A stretch of DNA of 26,583 nucleotides from an uncultured Clostridia bacterium (GCA_937919155.1 CALFPM010000083.1:1-26583), one strand, 5' to 3'; counted from the stretch's first letter, positions 1-6,975 are shown. Notes: generated by a model not told the origin, from the letters alone. Program-made: numbers and translations.

Positions 1-1
1 C

Positions 2-574
2 GTGAAAGGCGAAATTATTGCATCAGGCGACGGAATTCATCCGGGCGAACAGGGCGGATTTTATATGGCTTATGTTATACTCAGAGCTCAAGAGGGTAAA
101 GACTCTTTCGTTGCAAAAGTTAACGTTGATGCTAATGCTAAAACAATTTCTGCAGAAAATGAAAATTTTATTCTTACAAGCATAGCAAGTCTTTCAGGTG
201 ACATAATAACGCCCGTTTTTCAGGAAGCAGACAACACAGGTGTCCAGATTAATCTTGCTTTCGGCGAAGGCTTTTGTCTTAACGGAAGCTTTGCCAACAG
301 TTCAAAACTTGCAATCAATCTTGAACATGTCAAACCTGCACTTGTAAGCTATGGCATTTACACCGAGGATGGGCATTACAAGGAAAAGGATGTTCCTGAA
401 ATCACCCCATATCAATCACTCTTACCTATGGATTTAGAGGGTGACGGCATCTACGAGCTTTGCGGAACACAGACCATTAAAACAAAAAATTCAAATCTTC
501 CTCTTTGCAGTCTTATTTCCGTATATAAATATACAGACGGCTTTAAATTAACAGACATAAAATATACCAGATAA
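2..574 (+). CDS. 3' end of an unrecognised protein gene (5' end outside window)
   Basis: An open frame enters from the left edge and ends in TAA at 572-574. The GTG at position 2 need not be the start, because there is no upstream sequence to show a ribosome binding site, so I treat the gene as 5'-truncated. The visible 190 residues are hydrophilic with no membrane segment and look like an extracytoplasmic beta-rich domain. They contain a segment reading LPMDLEGDGIYELCG, which resembles the FG-GAP-like or calcium-binding-like loops of secreted clostridial lipoproteins, but that is only a resemblance. Base composition matches the A+T-richer stretch up to about 1490 rather than the rest of the window. 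The gene ends in a strong terminator shared with the convergent gene. No function is assigned. Confidence 0.6.
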   Translation: MKGEIIASGDGIHPGEQGGFYMAYVILRAQEGKDSFVAKVNVDANAKTISAENENFILTSIASLSGDIITPVFQEADNTGVQINLAFGEGFCLNGSFANSSKLAINLEHVKPALVSYGIYTEDGHYKEKDVPEITPYQSLLPMDLEGDGIYELCGTQTIKTKNSNLPLCSLISVYKYTDGFKLTDIKYTR

Positions 575-606
575 AAAAGGTTGTGGATTTTATCCACAAC
601 CTTTTT
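573..606. terminator. Bidirectional intrinsic terminator
   Basis: A perfect 10-bp stem (GGTTGTGGAT at 579-588 and ATCCACAACC at 592-601) with a 3-nt loop is flanked by an A-run on the left and a T-run on the right. It can end transcription from both sides and sits exactly between the convergent genes ending at 574 and 605. Confidence 0.9.
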
Positions 607-2017
607 AATAATATTTACTGTTTATTTTCTTCTTTATTCCGTTTGCAATTCCAAACAAAAGAAGTACACCAACTATAAGTCCTGCAAAAATGTAAACCCA
701 CGCACCTACGGAGTTTTCTATTTTGAGTTCTTCCCATAATGAGTTCATATACGCAAGCATTTCAGGTGAAAGATTCTGATAATAACTTGCATTTATACCA
801 CCTTCAGGGTAAAGAATCTCAATAGCATCCTCGTGAACATCTGTCATATATTCAATATACTCTTCATTATCCTTTACGAGAACATTCGGTGATGCATAAT
901 ATACATATTCTGCATTTGCAACAGAAATCTGCTCTGTAAGACAGAAATTTATATATGCTTCTGCAAGCTCTTTATTTCTTGCAACCTTTGGAATACACAT
1001 TGCATCCACGAAGATATTTGTCTGACTCTTCGGATAAACAACTGCAAGGTCTTCATTATCTTCATACATTGTGAGAAAATCTCCCACATAATAAGGAGCA
1101 ATAGCCGCAGAACCATTTTTCATCTTATTGAAAACTTCGTCCATAACATAGCTCTGAACATAAGGTTTCTGCTCTTTCAAAAGTTCTTTTGCTTCTTCCC
1201 ATTCTGCCTTGTTATAACTGTTTACGTCATAGCCTTTATAGTAAAGAGCAGTCCCGAATGCATCTCTTGGATTGTTGAACTGAAGAATTTTTCCTCTGTT
1301 GGCTTCATCCCACAGACAATCCCAGTCTGTGATTTCACCGTCTACCATAGATGTGTTGTATATAATTCCCACATATCCGCAGAAATAAGGCACACTGTAT
1401 TCTGATGCAGGGTCATAGTATGCATTTTTATACTGTTCATCTATATACTCAAAGTTAGGAATGTTTTCAAAATCAAGCTTTAAAAGCATATCCTCTTTAA
1501 TCATTCTTGCAATCAGTTCGGGGGTTGATTTAATGTGGTCGAGGGTGCAGAAAAATGCGGCAGGCACATTCTTTTCCTTAAGCACATCAAGGCATTTATC
1601 CGTGTAGCCGTTTTCCCAGCCGCAGTCGAAGGTCAGGTAAAGCACCTTTTTTCCGCTTGTGTCATAGCACATCGCTTTGTAGCCTGTTGACACGAAATAT
1701 TTCTGGAAATCAACAGAGATCTGGTGCGGCTTGCCGTTTTTTGCAACACCGTAGCTGTGCTCAATTCTTTTGGTTGGAAGACCTTTGCTGTTTTGCGGGT
1801 CTTTGACGGTAAACGATGCAGGGGAAAGAATTTTTCTGCCCGTCAGAGGCGATGTTTCGCCCGTGATTACGGTTGTTTCCGTTGATGTCACGGTTGTTCG
1901 GTTATCTTCAACGGTGACGGGCGCATTGGCATCCGTTTCCTCAAGGGTGCCTCTGCCCGTGCAGGCGGAAAGGGTCACAATCATAATCAGGACGAAAATT
2001 ATTAAACTTTTCTTCAA
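605..2017 (-). CDS. Chimeric ORF: polysaccharide deacetylase N-terminus joined to PotD-type polyamine-binding C-terminus
   Basis: The start is TTG at 2017, with AAGGTG just upstream. Residues 1-20 form a lipoprotein signal (LSAC). Residues about 90-175 match the start of a PdaA-like NodB deacetylase: SYGVAKNGKPHQIS, then LTFDCGWENG, then VPAAFFCTLDHIKSTPELIARMIKE. The expected continuation with the metal-binding histidines (family pattern GHIVGNHS) is missing. From about residue 172 the protein instead reads MLLKLDFENIPNFEYIDEQ and continues as the C-terminal two thirds of a PotD/PotF-type spermidine/putrescine-binding protein, ending in a membrane anchor at about 436-458. The PotD N-terminal lobe is also absent. 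The join (about 1490-1516) falls in IARMIKE, a string plausible in both families, and base composition steps from roughly 45-50% G+C on the deacetylase side to about 35-42% on the PotD side (hand counts of sample lines). Neither half should work in its normal role. It is either a recombination product or an assembly chimera. Confidence 0.8.
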   Translation of the reverse strand: MKKSLIIFVLIMIVTLSACTGRGTLEETDANAPVTVEDNRTTVTSTETTVITGETSPLTGRKILSPASFTVKDPQNSKGLPTKRIEHSYGVAKNGKPHQISVDFQKYFVSTGYKAMCYDTSGKKVLYLTFDCGWENGYTDKCLDVLKEKNVPAAFFCTLDHIKSTPELIARMIKEDMLLKLDFENIPNFEYIDEQYKNAYYDPASEYSVPYFCGYVGIIYNTSMVDGEITDWDCLWDEANRGKILQFNNPRDAFGTALYYKGYDVNSYNKAEWEEAKELLKEQKPYVQSYVMDEVFNKMKNGSAAIAPYYVGDFLTMYEDNEDLAVVYPKSQTNIFVDAMCIPKVARNKELAEAYINFCLTEQISVANAEYVYYASPNVLVKDNEEYIEYMTDVHEDAIEILYPEGGINASYYQNLSPEMLAYMNSLWEELKIENSVGAWVYIFAGLIVGVLLLFGIANGIKKKINSKYY

Positions 2018-2164
2018 ATTTCACACCTTGCTTTATATTGTAGATTAATGTATATTATATCCCGAAAAGAAAAATTTAAAAAAATAAAAATTTTTTTGTT
2101 TTTTATGCAACAAAAAGCAATGAAACGGACACTTATTAGTTGAGAGTGGTTAGGAGGGTCGATT

Positions 2165-2698
2165 TTGAGCACTCAGATAAACGAACTCGTTACTCTTGCA
2201 AAAAAAGGCGATGCCGAAGCATTCGGCGAGCTGTATGAACTTTATTACAAAGAAATGTATCTTTATGCCTGTTATGTAACGGGCAGTGAGGATTTGGCGC
2301 AGGACGCCGTATCCGATGCGGTTTTGTCTGCTTTTGAACAGATCAAATCGCTGAAAAATTCAAAAGCGTTCAAAGGCTGGCTTTTCCGAATCCTTTGTGC
2401 CGCTTGCAAAAGACATTATACGGAAAACAACAAAAAGAAATCTTTGGTCTATCTCGATGACGAAAACGGGGGAAAGAACGAGCCTGTAATATTGGGTGGC
2501 ATGGAACTGTCACTTGAGCTGAAAAAAGCTTTGGAGACACTGTCGTGCGAGGAAAGAGAAATTGTTCTGCTCAGTTCGGTTTATAAATATAAAAGTCACG
2601 AGATAGCTCATATCCTCGATTGTCCGTCCTCAACGGTACGCTCCAAGCTGAAAAGATCACTCGAAAAGCTGCGTGCCGTGCTGAGTGACGAGAATTAA
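2165..2698 (+). CDS. ECF-type RNA polymerase sigma factor (paired with beta-propeller partner)
   Basis: A 177-residue sigma-70 family protein of ECF size. Region 2 spans about residues 15-85 (ELYELYYKEMYLYACYVTGSEDLAQDAVSDAVL, then KAFKGWLFRILC). Region 4 spans about 115-170 (LSCEEREIVLLSSVYKYKSHEIAHILDCPSSTVRSKLKRSLEKL) and forms the helix-turn-helix that reads the -35 element. There is no region 1 or 3. The TTG start at 2165 is chosen because GGAGGG (2153-2158) sits 6 nt upstream and no ATG is better placed. The next gene begins 16 nt after the stop and encodes a membrane protein with a short cytoplasmic N-terminus, so this is most likely a sigma/anti-sigma pair responding to an envelope signal. 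The leader contains TGCAAC (2105-2110) and TGAAAC (2121-2126), both resembling the AAC core of ECF -35 sites, but no -10 is convincing, so autoregulation is only a guess. Confidence 0.88.
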   Translation: MSTQINELVTLAKKGDAEAFGELYELYYKEMYLYACYVTGSEDLAQDAVSDAVLSAFEQIKSLKNSKAFKGWLFRILCAACKRHYTENNKKKSLVYLDDENGGKNEPVILGGMELSLELKKALETLSCEEREIVLLSSVYKYKSHEIAHILDCPSSTVRSKLKRSLEKLRAVLSDEN

Positions 2699-2714
2699 GG
2701 GAAGGGGGATGAAA

Positions 2715-4781
2715 ATGATGAAGAAAACAGACAGAGAAATTCTGGATATGCTTGAAACAGAGCTTGGAAAAAGCTCGGAAAGCATTGAAATACCTCTCAG
2801 GCTCCGCAAGGAAAGCGTTGTGAAAATGCTGAAAGAAAATCATAGCGAAGAAAAGGATTTTTCCGCTAAAACGGGGACGAATAACAAAGTTGTTGTGCTG
2901 CGCAGGCTCACAACAATTGCCGCCGCATTGATCGTGGTGGTTGTTGCCGCTTTGTTTATGAGAACAGGCGGTGTAAGGGTTATTAAAACAGACACATTCT
3001 ACAAAGGCTACGAAAGCGTTGAGCCGGTTAAGGGTGCAAGGAGCTACGAGGAAGTTGAAAAAGCTGTTCTTGAAATTCTGGACAGCAAAAAGAATTCGGG
3101 CAAAAAGCCTCAGGCGGACAGCACAGGGGCAGACGGTTCGAATCAGAGCGCAACTCAGGGTGTTATTGATCGCCTGATTGAGGGTTACAGCAATTTTGTT
3201 GCTGACGGTAAGTCGGGCGAGACTGTTGAATATTCGGCAGAAACCGCGAAAGCCGAAGTTAATCAGGGCGTTGTGTCTTACGGCGATTTTACCGCGGATA
3301 TTGTCAAGACGGACGGCGAATATCTTTACATCGTCACAACGGGTGTTGATTCCAAAACGGGAGCTTCCGTTGAACAGATAAAGATAGTCAAAGCAGCTCC
3401 CGCGCAGGAAATGGCAGTTGTTTCAACCATTGTTCTTGCAAACGGAGCATCGGCAGGCAACCTGAATGAATGCATTGAAATTCATCTCAAGAACAATCGC
3501 CTGATTGCTCTTATGAACAGCTACACCTTGGAAATGGAGGGCTCAGCCGCTTACAACAGAGCATCAACCGTGGCTCTCTATTACGATATTTCGGAGCCTT
3601 CCGCTCCCGTGAAGCTTCGCGAGCACAGGCAGGAGGGCAGCTACATTTCATCCGGTCTTTACGAGAATGAGCTTACTCTTGTTACTCAGGTCAGCATTTC
3701 TGCCGCGGCGGCAAAATCCTCTGCGGAAAGCGGTGCGATAATTCCTGCTTTTGAGGTTGACGGAGAATCAACAAAGCTTACGGCAGGTGAGGTGTTCATT
3801 GCGGTTAATGACCCCGAGGCATCGTTCCTCTTCATAACCGTTACGGACACTGCAGATTTGAACAAGTCAGTGGGCAGACTTGCAATTCTCGGAAGCGGCA
3901 AGGATGTTTATTGTCTGGAGCATACCGTTGCGGTTGCCCGCGGATTTGTTTCCGTGGAGACAGACTCAAAGGCGGCTCACAGTTCACTTACCGAAATTTA
4001 CCGCTTTGAAATTCGCGGCTCTGAAATTGCTTTTGCAGGCTCATATATAGTCAAAGGATCCCTTGCAGGCGGTATATCCGCTGATAATGAGAGCGGAAAT
4101 CTCAGGGTGCTTACCTGTGATTCGGGAACAAACAATTTCTATGTTCTCAATAAGAAAATGGAATTTGTGAGCGGACTTACGGGTATTCTTTCCAATGAAA
4201 AAATAAAGAGTGTCAAGTATATCGGCAACAATGCGTATTTTGTTGCAGGTGAGGATAACGAAAAAACCGTTATCGTTGACCTTTCGGATGTTTCAAAACC
4301 CAAAGCTGCAGGAAGCATCTCAACAGAAGGCTTCTCGCGTGAACTTTATGCAGTTTCAGACACAGCTCTTTTTGGAGTCCTCAACGGAGATGACGGCTCA
4401 GTGAGCATAGTTCTTTTTGATGTAAGCAATCCGGGCAGCCCCAAGGCTGTGTCCACATATATTCTGGAGGGCAGCTTCATTCTTCCTTCCGAGGGTGACG
4501 GCAGATGTGTGCTGCTTGACAGCAAAAAAATGCTTTTCGGCATCCCTGTTGTCAACAGCAATCCCGAAACTAAGGTTGATGTTTCATCGTATGTACTCTT
4601 CAAAGTTGAGGGCGGTGAAATAAAGCCTGTCGGCACTTATAATCATGACACCGCCTATACGGGCGATGCGGCGGTGAGAGGTGTTTGCATCGGCGACACA
4701 CTCTATACCGTGTCAAGCGAAAGAATAGTTGCATTTGACATAAAAGAATGCACGCTCATTTCTTCGCAGTCAATCAGATAA
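2715..4781 (+). CDS. Membrane protein with cytoplasmic anti-sigma-like N-terminus and extracellular beta-propeller domain
   Basis: The frame is open from a GTG at 2685, but AGGGGG at 2703-2708 best serves ATG 2715 (6 nt) or 2718 (9 nt); I use 2715, giving 688 residues. Residues 1-60 are charged and cytoplasmic and contain SIEIPLRLRKESVVKML, a block common in membrane partners of ECF sigma factors. A single membrane helix follows at about 65-82. The long extracytoplasmic part has repeated blade-like strands (VVSYGDFTADIVKTDGEYLYIVT, VALYYDISEPSAPVKLREHR, TVIVDLSDVSKPKAAGSI, VLFDVSNPGSPKAVSTY) typical of the 'beta propeller domain' family (PF09826-like). Its position directly after the ECF sigma gene, same strand, suggests it is the cognate anti-sigma factor with the propeller as sensor; the pairing is inferred from context. 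It has no zinc-binding anti-sigma motif. No terminator follows before the repeat element at 4789. Confidence 0.85.
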   Translation: MMKKTDREILDMLETELGKSSESIEIPLRLRKESVVKMLKENHSEEKDFSAKTGTNNKVVVLRRLTTIAAALIVVVVAALFMRTGGVRVIKTDTFYKGYESVEPVKGARSYEEVEKAVLEILDSKKNSGKKPQADSTGADGSNQSATQGVIDRLIEGYSNFVADGKSGETVEYSAETAKAEVNQGVVSYGDFTADIVKTDGEYLYIVTTGVDSKTGASVEQIKIVKAAPAQEMAVVSTIVLANGASAGNLNECIEIHLKNNRLIALMNSYTLEMEGSAAYNRASTVALYYDISEPSAPVKLREHRQEGSYISSGLYENELTLVTQVSISAAAAKSSAESGAIIPAFEVDGESTKLTAGEVFIAVNDPEASFLFITVTDTADLNKSVGRLAILGSGKDVYCLEHTVAVARGFVSVETDSKAAHSSLTEIYRFEIRGSEIAFAGSYIVKGSLAGGISADNESGNLRVLTCDSGTNNFYVLNKKMEFVSGLTGILSNEKIKSVKYIGNNAYFVAGEDNEKTVIVDLSDVSKPKAAGSISTEGFSRELYAVSDTALFGVLNGDDGSVSIVLFDVSNPGSPKAVSTYILEGSFILPSEGDGRCVLLDSKKMLFGIPVVNSNPETKVDVSSYVLFKVEGGEIKPVGTYNHDTAYTGDAAVRGVCIGDTLYTVSSERIVAFDIKECTLISSQSIR

Positions 4782-4788
4782 AAAGCGT

Positions 4789-5067
4789 AGAGTGAAATGA
4801 GTCGAACTTCATACGGTTTTGAAAGGCATATTTCCGTCACAGCATCGTTAAAAATCTTTGAAATAGCTTCGTATTCCGTGCAGATTTTCGCCTTGCTGTG
4901 ACAAAAATCTGCTCTTCCAAAACTGCGAAACACCGAAAAGGTCGCAGTTTTGATTCAGCGGAGTGTTTCTTTTCTGAAGGCATACTGTCGTATGACGAAG
5001 AAAAAAACGCTTCGATGGGTCGGAAATCCGACCTTTGCGGCGTATTTAGTTCGAATCAATTCACTCT
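4789..5067. mobile_element. MITE-like inverted-repeat element, copy A
   Basis: The ends are 20-bp imperfect inverted repeats: AGAGTGAAATGAGTCGAACT at 4789-4808 and AGTTCGAATCAATTCACTCT at 5048-5067 (18 of 20 match when reversed). The 279 bp between contain no credible gene but many hairpins: GCAGATTTT (4880-4888) with AAAATCTGC (4904-4912), GTTTTGAAAG (4816-4825) with CTTCCAAAAC (4914-4923), GTCACAGCA (4836-4844) with TGCTGTGAC (4894-4902), and GGTCGG/CCGACC further right. About 135 bp (4809-4942) recur at 20421-20555 at roughly 85% identity by eye. No transposase is encoded, so if mobile it is non-autonomous. It begins 8 bp after the beta-propeller gene stop and could act as its 3' hairpin. 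I could not identify a target-site duplication. Confidence 0.75.
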
Positions 5068-5105
5068 GACCTCAAGGATGGACGAGGGACAACGTTTTTT
5101 GCATA

Positions 5106-5137
5106 GTTCTGTACCCTTTGGGGAAAGGTTGCAGAAC
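5106..5137. repeat. Imperfect stem-loop in gene-free stretch
   Basis: GTTCTG pairs with CAGAAC at the base and CCTTT with AAAGG at the top around a GGGG loop, separated by 3-nt internal loops. It lies in the 427-bp interval without a gene between 4782 and 5208, to the right of the inverted-repeat element. There is no T-run, so it is probably not a terminator; its role is unknown. Confidence 0.5.
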
Positions 5138-5160
5138 ACAGGGGAAAAGATGGTAGTTCA

Positions 5161-5192
5161 GGCGGGGCGTATCGGCACAATACGCCCCTGCC
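5161..5192. repeat. REP-like G+C-rich hairpin
   Basis: GGGGCGTAT (5164-5172) pairs perfectly with ATACGCCCC (5180-5188), and GGC/GCC extend the stem at the base. It sits 16 bp past the stop codon of the small minus-strand gene. It lacks a T-run on either strand, so it looks more like the short palindromes dispersed between genes in gut Clostridia than a classic terminator. Confidence 0.5.
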
Positions 5193-5208
5193 GAACCAAA
5201 AGGAAGTT

Positions 5209-5382
5209 TTAAAGGTCGTCTGCGTCCTGAACAGGCTCGGGGTCATCATAAGCCGTGCCTGTGTAACTGCCGAGAACATCGGAAGGAATCTCATCGGCAT
5301 CGTAGGCGGGGCGGATATCCTTTTCGAGGATGTGCCAGGGTGAATTCTTCTCACCTTTTTTATCAAAAAAACTGAAGGACAT
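5209..5382 (-). CDS. Small acidic protein of unknown function, 57 residues
   Basis: The open frame reaches back to 5511, but the real start is most likely ATG at 5382, because AAAGGAG lies just upstream and the residues before it look like translated leader. The product starts MSFSFFDKKGEKNSPWHILE, has a basic, aromatic N-terminus and an acidic C-terminus ending GSYTGTAYDDPEPVQDADDL. The GSYTGT...PVQDADDL tail is familiar to me from short conserved hypothetical proteins of Clostridia, but I know no function for it. It has no signal peptide, membrane segment or cysteine. It is transcribed alone, away from the surface-protein gene at 5584, across a 201-bp intergenic region. Confidence 0.7.
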   Translation of the reverse strand: MSFSFFDKKGEKNSPWHILEKDIRPAYDADEIPSDVLGSYTGTAYDDPEPVQDADDL

Positions 5383-5496
5383 AAAAAGCTCCTTTCCAAT
5401 AGATTTACTTATATGATTTGCACAGTTTTGCTTTAAATACAGTATGTTTGCCAAATCAAAGGTTTTAATATTGTGTTTTTTGGTAAATATATTCAC

Positions 5497-5525
5497 TTGA
5501 CAAATTGACACACAATGTGTAAAAT
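5497..5525 (+). promoter_or_regulatory. Consensus sigma-A promoter for the surface protein gene
   Basis: The -35 is TTGACA at 5497-5502 and the -10 is TAAAAT at 5520-5525, with an ideal 17-bp spacer containing TGACACACAATGTG. The start codon is about 58 bp past the -10. A closely similar block recurs at the mltG promoter. Confidence 0.8.
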
Positions 5526-5583
5526 GATTATTGTATGAAAATAGGCGATTATGCCAAAAACTAATTAAAGGATGGATATGAGA

Positions 5584-6063
5584 ATGAAAAAGACAATTGC
5601 ATTGGTTCTTGCAATGATGTTTGCACTTTGCGCATTCGTACCCGCATTTGCAGACGAAACAACAACAGTAGCAGACACAACTGCAACAACACAGGCAACA
5701 ACACAGGCTGCAACAGAGTCAACAACAAATGACGATGTTAACGACCTTCCCACAACAACAGCAGCAGCAACAACTGCAGCGGCAACAACTGCAGCAGGCA
5801 CAACCGCAGCAGGCACAACTGCAGCAGGTACAACTGCAGCAGGCACAACCGCAGCAAGCACAACTGCAAAGGATGTTACAGTTACAGTAAGCGGCACAGC
5901 ATATGAAGGCCAGGGCGAAGAAGGCAAAACAACAACAAAGAAGCCCGCATCAGTTGACACAACAATTCCTTCAACAGGCAGCAGCATCGTTGTTCCCGCA
6001 CTTGCTCTCCTTGCTCTTGCAGCAGGCACAGTAGCAGTTATCAAGACAAAGAAGGAAGACTAA
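5584..6063 (+). CDS. Secreted Thr/Ala-rich repeat protein with IPSTG sorting-like anchor
   Basis: Three ATGs are in frame (5572, 5578, 5584). I choose 5584 because GGATGG at 5570-5575 is then properly spaced and the product begins with a clean signal peptide (MKKTIALVLAMMFALCAFVPAFA). The mature protein is small: residues about 25-100 are almost all Thr, Ala and Gly, including five-residue TTAAG/TTAAA repeats, then a short domain VTVTVSGTAYEGQGEEG, then a C-terminal sequence with IPSTG, a hydrophobic helix (VVPALALLALAAGTVAVI) and a KTKKED tail. That order matches a sortase substrate of the [LI]PxTG kind, so the protein is probably displayed on the wall with a mucin-like, possibly glycosylated stalk; glycosylation is inferred only from composition. 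It is monocistronic, with its own promoter and terminator. No sortase gene is in the window. Confidence 0.85.
   Translation: MKKTIALVLAMMFALCAFVPAFADETTTVADTTATTQATTQAATESTTNDDVNDLPTTTAAATTAAATTAAGTTAAGTTAAGTTAAGTTAASTTAKDVTVTVSGTAYEGQGEEGKTTTKKPASVDTTIPSTGSSIVVPALALLALAAGTVAVIKTKKED
5755..5868 (+). repeat. 15-bp tandem repeat array inside the surface-protein gene
   Basis: Seven full units of acaactgcagcaggc-type sequence run from 5755 to 5859, with a partial unit to 5868. Each unit encodes TTAAG, TTAAA or TTAAS. Unit identity is high, with changes mostly at third codon positions. It is a coding repeat that could vary in copy number by slippage. Confidence 0.9.
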
Positions 6064-6083
6064 TTCTTTAACAGAATTTTCCG

Positions 6084-6113
6084 CCGCCGGTCAAAAGCCG
6101 GCGGTTTTGTTTT
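6084..6113 (+). terminator. Intrinsic terminator after the surface-protein gene
   Basis: CCGCCGG (6084-6090) and CCGGCGG (6098-6104) form a 7-bp G+C stem with a 7-nt loop, followed by TTTTGTTTT. Confidence 0.9.
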
Positions 6114-6117
6114 AAAC

Positions 6118-6146
6118 TTGATTTTTATGACACACTATGGTAAAAT
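6118..6146 (+). promoter_or_regulatory. Promoter for mltG and the LRR lipoprotein gene
   Basis: TTGATT (6118-6123), a 17-bp spacer and TAAAAT (6141-6146). Its presence argues that translation starts downstream, at 6166, rather than at the upstream in-frame TTG/ATG codons. Spacer and downstream bases resemble the promoter at 5497. Confidence 0.7.
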
Positions 6147-6165
6147 CATTTGTATGAGAAAGATA

Positions 6166-6975
6166 ATGATAAAAAGAACAGTTGCACTTATTGTTTCGTT
6201 AATCCTGTTGTTCGGAATCACCGCCTGCAAGGCAAAAGTGCCCGATGCGACAGAAACGGAGCCAACAACATCCCATGTTGTGCGCCTAACTTTCCCCGAG
6301 GGATCAACTATTGTTCAGATTGCACAGATTCTCGGTGACAGCGGCGTATGTTCTGCGGAGGAGTTCATAGCGGCGGCAAACAACCATGCGAGCTTTGAGG
6401 GCTTTTCTTTTGAAATTACCGAGATGCAGAACAGAGCGTTTTTGGCGGAGGGTTATGTTTTCCCCGACACTTACGAGTTTTACAGAAATGAGAGTGCGGC
6501 ATCGGCACTTAAAAGATTTTTGAAAAACACCGAAAGCAAGCTCTCGGGAATAAAAATGCGGTGCGATGAGCTTGGTTACACGGTGGATGAAATTCTGACC
6601 CTTGCTTCAATTATTCAGGAGGAGGCGGGCGACCCTGCCGAAATGGGCAAGGTTTCCTCTGTTATCCATAACCGTCTTAACAGCAGGTCGTTCCCTAAGC
6701 TTCAATGCGATGTGGCGACTTTCTATCTGAGAGAATATGTGAAGCCCCGCGTGGATGCTGAGAGATACAACGAGCTTGTTGGACTTTACAGCACCTATGA
6801 ATGCGAAGGTCTGCCTGTGGGTCCCATAACCAATGTGGGAATGGATGCAATAAACGCCGCCCTCTATCCCGAGGATACGGACTATTATTATTTCATCACC
6901 GATCAGAACGGCGACTATGTTTATGCCGAAACTTTCAGTCAGCATAAAGAGAACTGCAGAAAAGCGGGTCTCTGA
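6166..6975 (+). CDS. mltG: MltG-type endolytic transglycosylase, lipoprotein form
   Basis: MltG cleaves glycan strands in nascent peptidoglycan and so sets strand length during growth. Here the start at 6166 gives 269 residues and begins MIKRTVALIVSLILLFGITAC, so it is anchored as a lipoprotein (Cys at about residue 21) rather than by the usual N-terminal membrane helix. Family marks in order: a LysM-like stretch (VRLTFPEGSTIVQIAQILG), FLAEGYVFPDTYEF, LTLASIIQEEAGDPAEMGKVSSVIHNRLN, LQCDVATFY, STYECEGLPVGPITNVG and the final YYFITDQNGDYVYAETFSQHKEN. By alignment from memory with ASIVEKE of E. coli, the position of the catalytic Glu is Gln151, followed by Glu152-Glu153; see findings. It is expressed with the LRR gene 32 bp downstream from the promoter at 6118. 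Confidence 0.9.
   Translation: MIKRTVALIVSLILLFGITACKAKVPDATETEPTTSHVVRLTFPEGSTIVQIAQILGDSGVCSAEEFIAAANNHASFEGFSFEITEMQNRAFLAEGYVFPDTYEFYRNESAASALKRFLKNTESKLSGIKMRCDELGYTVDEILTLASIIQEEAGDPAEMGKVSSVIHNRLNSRSFPKLQCDVATFYLREYVKPRVDAERYNELVGLYSTYECEGLPVGPITNVGMDAINAALYPEDTDYYYFITDQNGDYVYAETFSQHKENCRKAGL

Noticed and set aside
1770..2048. 92-residue plus-strand frame
   Set aside because: It is antisense to the deacetylase part of the chimeric gene and has no family resemblance.
4703..4933. Minus-strand frame starting MFRSFGRADFCHSKAKIC
   Set aside because: It lies in the inverted-repeat element and overlaps the beta-propeller gene; a similar peptide arises from the other copy only because the DNA is repeated.
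5755..5868. Short regularly spaced repeats as a CRISPR array
   Set aside because: The 15-bp units are directly adjacent without spacers and encode an in-frame protein repeat.
5565..6044. 159-residue minus-strand frame rich in AVVPA repeats
   Set aside because: It is the exact antisense of the Thr/Ala repeat gene; the plus strand has a promoter, ribosome site, signal peptide, anchor and terminator.
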